Positions 1-5,771 of a DNA stretch of 8,504 nt are shown piece after piece. The notes below the pieces were generated by a model that did not search any database, was not told the origin of the DNA, and saw nothing but the letters and a program-made list of their open reading frames with translations. The stretch lies in contig JAQTTS010000081.1 of the NCBI GenBank assembly GCA_028710655.1, positions 1 through 8,504 of the forward strand. Reading direction: 5' to 3'. The stretch's first letter is position 1. Every line of letters starts with the position of its first letter. The DNA is from Dehalococcoidales bacterium. Lineage in GTDB: Bacteria; Chloroflexota; Dehalococcoidia; Dehalococcoidales; UBA5760. Position numbers and translations under genes: made by a program.

Positions 1-2
1 TC

Positions 3-416
3 ATGGCCAAGACCTACAACCTCTTCATCAGCCACTCGTGGACCTACACCGACGCTTACGAGAAGTTGTGTAATCTGCTGAACAACGCCGATGACTTCTC
101 CTACCATAACCACTCTGTGCCCAAAGATGACCCCATCCACACGGATGGCACCGTCTCCGAACTGGAGCAGGCTATCCAGAACCACATGTCCGGTTGCCAT
201 GTTGTGCTAATCATGGCTGGCAAGTACTCCACCTACAGCAAGTGGATTAAGAAAGAGATTAAGCTTGCCCAAGAGGGTTTCGAGAACGCAAAGCCTATCA
301 TCGGAGTCAAGCCCTGGGGTAATACGCAAGTATCCAGCGTTGTTCAGGATGCCGCCGATGAGATGGTGGGATGGAATACCAAGTCTATCGTGGATGCCAT
401 TAGAAAGCTGGGATAG
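3..416 (+). CDS. TIR-like domain protein, DUF1863/ThsB type
   Basis: A 137-residue protein made of a single TIR-like domain. The N-terminal strand and loop reads NLFISHSW (residues 6-13), the usual TIR opening. Residues 75-90 read YSTYSKWIKKEIKLAQ, matching the W-x3-E helix of DUF1863/ThsB-like TIRs, which makes Glu85 the likely catalytic glutamate. The motif IIGVKPWGN (99-107) and the end MVGWNTKSIVDAIRK (121-135) also fit this family. Known relatives cleave NAD+ or make cyclic ADP-ribose-type signals in anti-phage defence such as Thoeris. No signal peptide or membrane segment is seen, so it is probably cytoplasmic. The ATG lies two bases from the window edge, so the ribosome binding site and promoter are outside and an upstream start cannot be excluded, although the domain begins normally at this ATG. 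It is followed 12 bases later by the winged-helix/membrane gene, probably in one operon. The family call is firm; the activity is inferred. Confidence 0.85.
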   Translation: MAKTYNLFISHSWTYTDAYEKLCNLLNNADDFSYHNHSVPKDDPIHTDGTVSELEQAIQNHMSGCHVVLIMAGKYSTYSKWIKKEIKLAQEGFENAKPIIGVKPWGNTQVSSVVQDAADEMVGWNTKSIVDAIRKLG

Positions 417-428
417 CAGAGTTCTCAG

Positions 429-779
429 ATGGGCAAAATCACTGACAACTCACTGGCCATACTAAGGCACTTGAGCAAGGTGTCTCAGACTGGCGATAGG
501 ACGGTCAAGCGTGGTGAGATCCGAGAGAGTCTCCGGATCCCGGAGTCCGAGTTTGACATGGCTGACCAGTACCTGCTTGAGTCGGGGTTGGTCAAGGGCA
601 CTCTCGGTGGCGATGCCGGTAGTCGATATCTTACTAGCCTCGGGATAACCATTCTGGAGCAATCAGAGGAATCGAGCACCTTTTGGAGAAGAAATAAAGA
701 CGAGATACTGGTGGGGGTGATCACCGGAATCATCAGCTATGCTCTTGGACTGCTGAGCGGGCTAAAGCTTGGGGGTTGA
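429..779 (+). CDS. Small winged-helix-like protein with C-terminal membrane helix
   Basis: A 116-residue protein. Residues 5-77 look like a winged helix: a helix at SLAILRHLSKVS, a second region RGEIRESLRIPESEFDMADQ resembling a helix-turn-helix, then YLLESGLVKG and a strand-like wing ending SRYLTSLGITILEQ, as in MarR/ArsR-like or phage regulator folds. Residues 78-91 are charged (SEESSTFWRRNKDE). Residues 93-111 (ILVGVITGIISYALGLLSG) form one hydrophobic, glycine- and serine-rich segment, a likely transmembrane helix, followed by only five residues. This predicts a tail-anchored protein with the winged domain in the cytoplasm. It lies 12 bases after the TIR gene, and its stop overlaps the proposed TTG start of the next gene, so the three are probably co-transcribed. 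In this setting it could be a membrane effector or a sensor rather than a classical regulator. No specific family was recognised. Confidence 0.75.
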   Translation: MGKITDNSLAILRHLSKVSQTGDRTVKRGEIRESLRIPESEFDMADQYLLESGLVKGTLGGDAGSRYLTSLGITILEQSEESSTFWRRNKDEILVGVITGIISYALGLLSGLKLGG

Positions 780-1438
780 CTCCAGTGGTTCATCCTTTCA
801 AGCTGACTATGAACTGCAAACAAACCGGCGAGAGTATCTGTATATCTGGCGAGTTCTCGGATGAGGAATGGAGACTACTCGAAGACTACCTGCGATATGC
901 CGAAGATCTTTTTGCCTGCCGTCTGCTAAATAATGAGGCTAACTGCTCTCTCAACATCAAGTGGGATCGGGACTCTGGGGGAACCGTAACCTCGCAGGTG
1001 CCGCTCTGGGACGATGTCCGCGTATTTCTGCACACGGCCCGCCCCTTACTACTCCACAAAGAGCCGACCAGCTTCTACCATGTCAACAACCTTCTAGCGA
1101 AAAGCCTCGATCATCCCCACTTTCGGGCCATGCTTGGCTACCACAGACGAACCTATAGCGGAAAGAGGATGCAGTCTGCCTGGTCGATACGGATCAACGA
1201 TCTGGTCATCAACTCAGAACAGGCATTATCTACCTGGCTAAACGCATACGAGTATCACCGAGACAAAGAGAAGCAAGAGGTAATCAGGGACCTTGAGCAA
1301 ATGCTCCCACTGCCCGCCCTTCAGGTTATCTTCATCCAGTTGCTTCTGGAGAAGACCGAAGCCATCTTCGAGACGGCAAGGTTGGTTCGGCTTGTCTTGG
1401 GGAAGCAATCGGAGATGGAGTTTCGGTTTCCTCAATGA
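776..1438 (+). CDS. Conserved-looking hypothetical protein, accessory cassette
   Basis: A 220-residue protein of no family I can name. The N-terminal part (about 8-75) looks beta-rich with an SDEEWRLLEDYLRYAEDLF helix. The central part (about 79-135) has VRVFLHTARPLLLHKEPTSFYHVNNLLAK followed by FRAMLGYHRRTYSGK, rich in His, Arg and Tyr. The C-terminal part (150-210) is helical and amphipathic, with EYHRDKEKQEVIRDLEQ and an apolar stretch LPALQVIFIQLLLEK too short and polar-flanked to call a membrane helix. No signal peptide is visible. The start is uncertain: TTG at 776 overlaps the upstream stop in a TTGA arrangement; GTG at 785 has a GGGGG tract nine bases upstream and may be better; ATG at 809 is a third choice. 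The coupling to the TIR and membrane-protein genes suggests a joint function, perhaps sensing or regulating the TIR signal. That role is inferred only from position. Confidence 0.7.
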   Translation: MTPVVHPFKLTMNCKQTGESICISGEFSDEEWRLLEDYLRYAEDLFACRLLNNEANCSLNIKWDRDSGGTVTSQVPLWDDVRVFLHTARPLLLHKEPTSFYHVNNLLAKSLDHPHFRAMLGYHRRTYSGKRMQSAWSIRINDLVINSEQALSTWLNAYEYHRDKEKQEVIRDLEQMLPLPALQVIFIQLLLEKTEAIFETARLVRLVLGKQSEMEFRFPQ

Positions 1439-1469
1439 GACTCCCCCTCAAGCTGGGGTTATAGGTAGG

Positions 1470-2165
1470 CTAGGTGCTTAATAGATGAATACCCATCTGA
1501 TTATACCCAAAAGATACATCTCTTATATAGCCCCTATCCGCTGTACTATTTGCCGCAAATACATATAGACTACTCCCATAATCGGCTTTAACTATCTGCG
1601 AGAAATATATAGAATAACCTCTGGCTTTTGCTTCGTCATTTATAATGTAAGGTTGACTTGTCCCCATTATTTTGAATATCAGGATATCTCCTGCCGTAAA
1701 ATCATTCAAACGCAACAACACGGTAACAAGATAAAGCCCAGTTATAGGAACACTAAATTGTCCAGTGGAAGTACTGTAATTGGAACCTGGATCATCTTCC
1801 TTGGTTGTGAAGACTATGGTTTTTCCGTTTCCATCAAGGTTTATATTCCCATCCAAATCACCAACTATACACCTCACGTTAGTTGAGGGCATTGAGTCGC
1901 CCATTGTGATGATTTTATTGGTCAGGGTTTGCGTGCCATCCTCGGTAACAACCTTGCTATCCGCTATCGCCTTGGGAGTAACGATTTTGGCGTCGTCGGT
2001 GCCAGCGTCGATTTCGGCCCCTGTTGCCTTGAGACTGCTAACCACGTTGCCAAGGGTTATCTTCTTCGTCTGTGGCGCTCCGCCCGGGTCGTCAACGATG
2101 GGCAGGATATCGGTGCTGGCCGCTGAGGTGAGAGCATCTAGTTGGGTAATCTTCTTGTCTGCCAT
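1470..2165 (-). CDS. Phage tail fibre/tip protein with C1q-like C-terminal domain
   Basis: A 231-residue protein. The N-terminus MADKKITQLDALTSAASTD followed by ILPIVDDPGG..QTKKITLGNV is the characteristic opening of many phage tail-fibre and baseplate-attached proteins. Residues 50-85 (EIDAGTDDAKIVTPKAIADS, then DGTQTLTNKIIT) match the short fibre-shaft repeats found in tail fibres. From about residue 117 the sequence reads TIVFTTKED, then GQFSVPITGLYLVTVLLRLN and, later, a YFSQIVKADYGSSLYVFA stretch, which follows the strand pattern of the trimeric C1q/TNF-like jelly-roll domain. This domain probably forms the receptor-binding tip. The gene begins 25 bases after the stop of the 912-residue gene on the same strand and is the last structural gene before convergence with the TIR cassette. 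No good Shine-Dalgarno is seen. The fibre call is confident; C1q-like is a fold inference. Confidence 0.8.
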   Translation of the reverse strand: MADKKITQLDALTSAASTDILPIVDDPGGAPQTKKITLGNVVSSLKATGAEIDAGTDDAKIVTPKAIADSKVVTEDGTQTLTNKIITMGDSMPSTNVRCIVGDLDGNINLDGNGKTIVFTTKEDDPGSNYSTSTGQFSVPITGLYLVTVLLRLNDFTAGDILIFKIMGTSQPYIINDEAKARGYSIYFSQIVKADYGSSLYVFAANSTADRGYIRDVSFGYNQMGIHLLST

Positions 2166-2190
2166 AGTTCTATTTTAACACGCCGCTTGG

Positions 2191-4929
2191 TTACGAGTAG
2201 CCCCTGACTCGCCAATACTTGATCCCCTCGGTCGGCAAGGTAATCTGAATTCGGGCCTGGTTGCCGATGTAGGCGTTGGAAACTCCCTCCTCGCCAAAGC
2301 TCTGCCAATCGGCCCCGTCCCAATACTGAAAGCCGTTATCCTCTCGGCTGTCTTTGGCCACCTCGATATCACCAAAGGTGTTGTCGGTCCGGTCGATTTG
2401 GAGCTGGAAGCTGATGTTGCGGCCGGTAATAAAGTTAGGGATCTCCCAAACAAAGTAGGCGGTCGGGTCGCCGGAGCTGGTATCGGTGGGGGAGACTAAG
2501 ACGGTCGGCTCCACCAGGAGCGGCTCCCAACCAAGCTTAGGGTAGCTGTAGCTATCATCGATATACCATGTCTCGTCAATATAGGCCGCCACATTCACCA
2601 TATCCCAAGCCTCGGTTAAGCCCTCGGTGGCAAGGTTAGTGTAGGTGTCAATATCCTTCATCTCGGCGGTAGTCTTACCGGTTGCGCCAGCCGAAGTTGC
2701 TTGCTCGGAAGTCTGGGTATCCCAAAAGTTGTCTTGGGTGGTGCTGGAAATAACGTAGCCGCAAAAGCCGCCGTAAAAGTTGCCGCCGACGGTCGTTACC
2801 TTGCCGGTCGAGTAGCACTTGGTAATCTGGCCATCGTTAGTGCGGCCCACCAAGCCGCCGGTATAGTAGTGAGTGCCGGCCACGCTTCCCGTGGCGTAGC
2901 AGTTGGTGATAGTCGAGCCGTCGTTATAACCGACTAAACCGCCGACAAAGTCGTAAGAGCCGCTAACGCTAACCACCGCATAACAGCCGGACATCGTTGA
3001 GCCGCCGGAGTGATAGCCAACCAAGCCGCCGACGTTGTAGTCCCCGCCGCTAACTGTTCCGGTGGCGTAGCAGTTGGTGATCGTCGAGTTGTTGCTCGTT
3101 CCCACCAGGGCACCGATTGAGTCATTGGCGCTGGTAATGGCGCAATCAACTAACCCAAGACTGATAACGGTAGCCCCGCTAAGTTTGCCGAACAGCCCCT
3201 GATAGTCGCTGTCCCTGTTGATGTAGAGGCCGCTAATGGTGTGGCCGTTGCCGTCGAAGCCGCCCGTGAAGGGGGAGGTATTGTCGCCAATCGGCAGCCA
3301 CCCCTGGCCGCTGTTGGCGCTGCTCGAGGCGTAGGTATCATAGCCAGTCGAGTTCTCGTCGAGGTCGGCGGTAAGCTTCCAGTAAGCAAACGGGTAGTCG
3401 TTGACTTCGGCCAGTTGGGCCCAAGAAGTGATCAGGAAGGGGTCCTCTTGGGTGCCGGAGCCCTCGCCGGAGTAGGTGATGATGGTAGGGGAGGGCTGAC
3501 TGGCGGTAAGAGACAAAGCGGCGGGAGAGATGGTAACATTCTGCTCGGTCGAGACGGTCGGGGACGGTTGGCTCAAGGTAGCGGTTTGGGCGGAAGGAGC
3601 AGACATCGCATTCTTGACCGCTATCACAGTCGGGGACAATTGAGTAGTTGTGACACACTGAGCAGATGGACTGGTAGACACAGACAGTGTGTATGTTACT
3701 GTTAGTTTTGGATCGTAGATTGTACCCGAGGTCTCCGAAGAGGAGACATTAACAGCACCTTCTCTCGAATCAGGGTCGTCTGGATCAATGTCATCAAGAT
3801 CCAGCAGAGTCCTGACACCGAGCTTTGTGTAGCCGGTTTTGGAGATCCAAGACCTCCCAGTTGCATTCAGATTAAAGGTGAGATAGCTACCCACCCCGAC
3901 CCTGGGGGCTCCCTCTGTCGGATTGTTGACTGCTCCGCACTGATCATAATCACTAAGGGATAGTTGTGACGTCGATGCTTGAGAAGTTTGCACAACCCCT
4001 GCTTGCCAATCATCACCAATATCGGAACCTGACGAATACCTCAGTACAAAGGAAGCAGAGGTGATCTGGGCACTGTCTGGAAGCTGTGAGGTATCGATAG
4101 GGAAAAATGCCCTGACAATCCACAGACCAGTACCGGACTCTCGAGTATCTATCGTGACGTATTGTGAGGTATAGTCAAGATCAGATCCGCTCGACGCGTC
4201 ATGTATACTATCCCAGTCGTTCCAGCTACCATGATTCTTGATCCATCCATCGCCTGCCCCAGAGTAATAGCTAACATCAGTGTCAATTCTTGAGGCTTCC
4301 TTAGCCGCTGTTTCCTCCCACAGGAACGACCTATCGTCTAGCTTGGTTTTGCCGGTCTGGACCTCCACCGGCTTACCATCCTCGTCAAGAGCCTCCGGTT
4401 TTTCCTTAAACCTAAGCGAACCTAGCCCTTCACTATGATTGTCCTCAGTAATCCGCCACCGGAAGTTTCTGGGGGCCTTATCGGTCTTGAGGTTTTTCCA
4501 GAGCCTAACTTGGAAGGCCATTACCTGAAACTCAAAGTCCACCGGCAATCCCTGAAAGTCTCTAACGTTTGGTTTTAGAAATCCATCTTCCTCCTGAAAC
4601 TCGAGAGCAATAGCCCGCTTCTGGGCCTCCCGATTCCCCATCCTGTCTAGTTCCACCAAGTAGCGGTGGCCTGTCTGGCGTGAAATCATCTCATAACCGA
4701 GCCTGTCCTTGAGGACTCGGACTATCGAGGGGAGCCGGTCGTACTCGAAGTAGGCAGGATGCTCGACCACATGCTTGAGGTCGATATCTTTCCAAGACTC
4801 TGAGGGGTTCTGATAGTCTTCCTTGTAGTGAATGGGGGCACAATGGGCCTCAAGTGTGGACGATCCGTCGTCATTGCGAAAAGTCTTGGATGTCTCTCTT
4901 CTGGCGGCGGTTATTTCTGTTCTTGCCAT
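2191..4929 (-). CDS. Large phage structural/adhesin protein with GLUG repeats
   Basis: A 912-residue multidomain protein. Residues 1-210 (TEITAARRETSKTF, HYKEDYQNPSESWKDIDLKH) resemble the N-terminal module of phage virion proteins. Residues about 235-415 look like a jelly-roll of the CBM96/DNRLRE-like type, with FFPIDTSQLPDSAQITSASF, a central YLTFNLNATGRSWI and a final DPKLTVTY strand. Residues 421-492 are three 24-residue Ser/Thr/Pro-rich repeats acting as a linker. Residues 540-735 contain GLUG motifs (GGLVGYHSGG, GGLVGYNDGS, GGLVGRTNDG) alternating with ITNCYATGTVSG-type strands, a right-handed beta-helix-like adhesin fold. A typical GLUG-protein ending follows (NFWDTQTSEQATSAGATGKT). 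Residues 806-912 look fibronectin-like and end YWRVRGYS. No signal peptide is visible, consistent with a virion component rather than a secreted adhesin. It probably serves as host-surface or glycan-binding fibre. The ATG has only a weak Shine-Dalgarno. Confidence 0.8.
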   Translation of the reverse strand: MARTEITAARRETSKTFRNDDGSSTLEAHCAPIHYKEDYQNPSESWKDIDLKHVVEHPAYFEYDRLPSIVRVLKDRLGYEMISRQTGHRYLVELDRMGNREAQKRAIALEFQEEDGFLKPNVRDFQGLPVDFEFQVMAFQVRLWKNLKTDKAPRNFRWRITEDNHSEGLGSLRFKEKPEALDEDGKPVEVQTGKTKLDDRSFLWEETAAKEASRIDTDVSYYSGAGDGWIKNHGSWNDWDSIHDASSGSDLDYTSQYVTIDTRESGTGLWIVRAFFPIDTSQLPDSAQITSASFVLRYSSGSDIGDDWQAGVVQTSQASTSQLSLSDYDQCGAVNNPTEGAPRVGVGSYLTFNLNATGRSWISKTGYTKLGVRTLLDLDDIDPDDPDSREGAVNVSSSETSGTIYDPKLTVTYTLSVSTSPSAQCVTTTQLSPTVIAVKNAMSAPSAQTATLSQPSPTVSTEQNVTISPAALSLTASQPSPTIITYSGEGSGTQEDPFLITSWAQLAEVNDYPFAYWKLTADLDENSTGYDTYASSSANSGQGWLPIGDNTSPFTGGFDGNGHTISGLYINRDSDYQGLFGKLSGATVISLGLVDCAITSANDSIGALVGTSNNSTITNCYATGTVSGGDYNVGGLVGYHSGGSTMSGCYAVVSVSGSYDFVGGLVGYNDGSTITNCYATGSVAGTHYYTGGLVGRTNDGQITKCYSTGKVTTVGGNFYGGFCGYVISSTTQDNFWDTQTSEQATSAGATGKTTAEMKDIDTYTNLATEGLTEAWDMVNVAAYIDETWYIDDSYSYPKLGWEPLLVEPTVLVSPTDTSSGDPTAYFVWEIPNFITGRNISFQLQIDRTDNTFGDIEVAKDSREDNGFQYWDGADWQSFGEEGVSNAYIGNQARIQITLPTEGIKYWRVRGYS
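2725..3312 (-). repeat. GLUG repeat region within the 912-residue protein
   Basis: This segment encodes residues 540-735 of the large structural protein. At least three copies of a GGLVG-centred unit are visible, each preceded by a CYAxGxV-type strand, with degenerate copies at each end (IGALVGTSNN and YGGFCGYVIS). Two stretches are almost identical at DNA level: 2891-2917 and 3062-3088 differ at one base and lie 171 bases, or 57 codons, apart. Repeats in this family are thought to form stacked beta-strands in surface adhesins. Confidence 0.8.
3454..3669 (-). repeat. Three 24-residue Ser/Thr/Pro-rich tandem repeats
   Basis: Residues 421-492 of the large structural protein fall into three 24-residue (72-base) units. 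The first two begin with PSAQ and all three carry a QxSPT core ten residues in: QLSPTV, QPSPTV and QPSPTI. They sit between the jelly-roll-like domain and the GLUG domain and are best read as a flexible or extended linker. The DNA of the units is diverged, so this is not a recent expansion. Confidence 0.75.
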
Positions 4930-4987
4930 ATGTATGTTACCAGGGCCTCAGGGCACACCGGCCCCAAGGCCCCTTCTACAAAAAAAC

Positions 4988-5434
4988 TTAGCTACTGCCG
5001 AGCAAGATAATCCCGTCGGCGTTCCATTGAATAGTGAAGTCGCCGTTAGACGACACCTTGTCCTCAGTAAAATCCCAGTAGCCAATCAACGGCGAGGTGG
5101 CGTCAGGACTGCCCCCGTCGTCGATGTACTTGTAGATAACCGCCCCTCTGGCGGTCAGCGTCGAGTTGGACCAAGTGACATCAGCGGCGTCAAACTTGCC
5201 TCTGTCGTTTACCGTATCGGTGGTTACCGCCTGAGAGCCTAACGTCGCCCCGCCGGCAGTATAGCCGTCGCCCGTCACCTGGTTGGTGATGTGGCTGTAC
5301 TGAGTGTGCGTGTCGATATCAGGCGAGTAGGTGCTGGTGACTAAGACAACTTTCAGCGTATTGCCGCCGGTGTCCAAGTCGAACGTGCCCTCCATCAGGC
5401 CGGACTTAAATGAGTTGTAAAGTACGTTTGCCAT
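4988..5434 (-). CDS. Phage virion structural protein, tail-tip/fibre type
   Basis: A 148-residue protein of a type frequently seen in tailed-phage structural modules. It opens with MANVLYNSFKSGLMEGTFDL and continues with a strand LKVVLVTSTYSPDIDTHTQY. The glycine-rich motif GDGYTAGGATLGSQAVTTD (residues about 55-73) is followed by KFDAADVTWSNSTLTARGAV, and it ends GDFTIQWNADGIILL. These are recurrent motifs of this virion family, and the fold is predicted to be all-beta. No signal peptide or membrane helix is seen. The ATG at 5432-5434 is preceded by a purine-rich AAAGGGGGGGTGA, a strong Shine-Dalgarno that overlaps the stop of the upstream zinc-knuckle gene, so the two are translationally close. 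It precedes the 912-residue gene by 58 bases. The exact structural role (baseplate, fibre adaptor or decoration) cannot be told from sequence. Confidence 0.8.
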   Translation of the reverse strand: MANVLYNSFKSGLMEGTFDLDTGGNTLKVVLVTSTYSPDIDTHTQYSHITNQVTGDGYTAGGATLGSQAVTTDTVNDRGKFDAADVTWSNSTLTARGAVIYKYIDDGGSPDATSPLIGYWDFTEDKVSSNGDFTIQWNADGIILLGSS

Positions 5435-5441
5435 TCATAAA

Positions 5442-5636
5442 TCACCCCCCCTTTCTGGTGTTGGGCTCAACGGCCTTACTATAAAGCCGAAGCGGCTCAA
5501 CTGTGACTAAGACGTCTTTGATTTTCTGATTGAGTTTGTAGCAGCTCTGGTGAACCAAAGCCTTACGCTCAAAATCCCATAAGTAGCGATTGTCCTTAAC
5601 CTTGTTGTAGCAGATGGGACAAACTGGGCGTTTCAT
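5442..5636 (-). CDS. Small zinc-knuckle protein, function unknown
   Basis: A 64-residue basic protein. Cys6 and Cys9 in CPICY, with His29 and Cys32 in HQSCY, form a likely C-x2-C / H-x2-C zinc site with a 19-residue spacing, resembling short treble-clef or zinc-ribbon phage proteins. The spacer holds YLWDFERKALV, suggesting a beta-hairpin between the ligand pairs. The C-terminal half (KIKDVLVTVEPLRLYSK) is unassigned. It is the first gene of the structural block. Its ATG lies only 11 bases beyond the T-tract of an intrinsic terminator, so any transcript reaching it must read through that terminator. A weak AGAAG precedes the start. The last codons run into a seven-G tract that serves as Shine-Dalgarno of the next gene. 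It could be a nucleic-acid-binding regulator or a virion accessory; I do not recognise the family. Confidence 0.65.
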   Translation of the reverse strand: MKRPVCPICYNKVKDNRYLWDFERKALVHQSCYKLNQKIKDVLVTVEPLRLYSKAVEPNTRKGG

Positions 5637-5646
5637 ACTTCTAAAA

Positions 5647-5676
5647 CAAAAAAGGGACCCCTCAAAAGAGGTCCCT
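5647..5676 (-). terminator. Intrinsic terminator, minus strand
   Basis: On the minus strand AGGGACC (5676-5670) can pair with GGTCCCT (5659-5653) across a ten-base loop, or form a longer nine-pair hairpin closed by a TTTT loop with a two-base bulge. It is followed at once by a run of six T, then GTTTT. This is a good rho-independent terminator for leftward transcription. There is no T-tract on the other side, so it is not bidirectional. It ends the modification operon and also lies downstream of the promoter at 5732-5761. Confidence 0.8.
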
Positions 5677-5725
5677 CAGTGCTTCTGTCGAACCTAACTG
5701 GCCGGAGACGTTGTCGCCACGGCCT
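5648..5725 (-). ncRNA. Candidate structured leader or small RNA, about 78 nt
   Basis: This interval lies between a predicted minus-strand promoter and an intrinsic terminator, and no gene of plausible size is seen in it. The predicted 5' part folds as a hairpin at 5724-5700: GGCC pairs with GGCC, then GGCGAC pairs with GTCTCC with one mismatch, closing on an AAC loop, with a two-base bulge between the stems. A mostly unpaired linker of about 23 bases follows, then the terminator hairpin. It could be a free-standing small RNA, or a leader controlling read-through into the structural genes. It does not match any riboswitch or RNA family I can recognise. The transcript start is a prediction. Confidence 0.4.
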
Positions 5726-5731
5726 ATCTAG

Positions 5732-5761
5732 GTTATATCATGCCGGCTGATAACCAGTCAA
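5732..5761 (-). promoter_or_regulatory. Sigma-70-type promoter with extended -10
   Basis: On the minus strand a TTGACT -35 box (5761-5756) is separated by 18 bases from TATAAC (5737-5732). The -10 is preceded by TG at the extended position (TGATATAAC). The predicted start is near 5725. It lies just downstream of the stop of the DUF4928-like gene and directs transcription toward the terminator and the structural genes. The hexamers are close to consensus; activity is not shown. Confidence 0.6.
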
Positions 5762-5771
5762 GCGGTGAGTC

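Noticed and set aside
1444..1458. Possible terminator CCCC-loop-GGGG between the convergent genes
   Set aside because: The stem is only four pairs and is followed by TTATAGG rather than a T-tract; too weak to call.
1780..2178. Plus-strand open frame of 132 codons with hydrophobic character
   Set aside because: It is antisense to the fibre protein, and the hydrophobic composition is explained by the opposite strand's codons.
3241..3705. Plus-strand open frame of 154 codons opposite the large structural gene
   Set aside because: It is antisense to the repeat and linker region of the 912-residue protein, has a low-complexity Gly/Val/Arg composition and no recognisable domain; a shadow of the biased coding strand.
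4832..5242. Plus-strand open frame of 136 codons
   Set aside because: It crosses the gap between two well-supported minus-strand phage genes and has no family features.
5434..5442. Programmed frameshift fusing the zinc-knuckle and 148-residue proteins through the G7 tract
   Set aside because: The second gene has its own ATG with a strong Shine-Dalgarno and a complete family N-terminus, so no fusion is needed.
5680..5740. tRNA-like or known riboswitch element because of a GGTTCGA string
   Set aside because: The string lacks the flanking T-arm pairing, and no acceptor or anticodon arm can be built; no riboswitch consensus was recognised.
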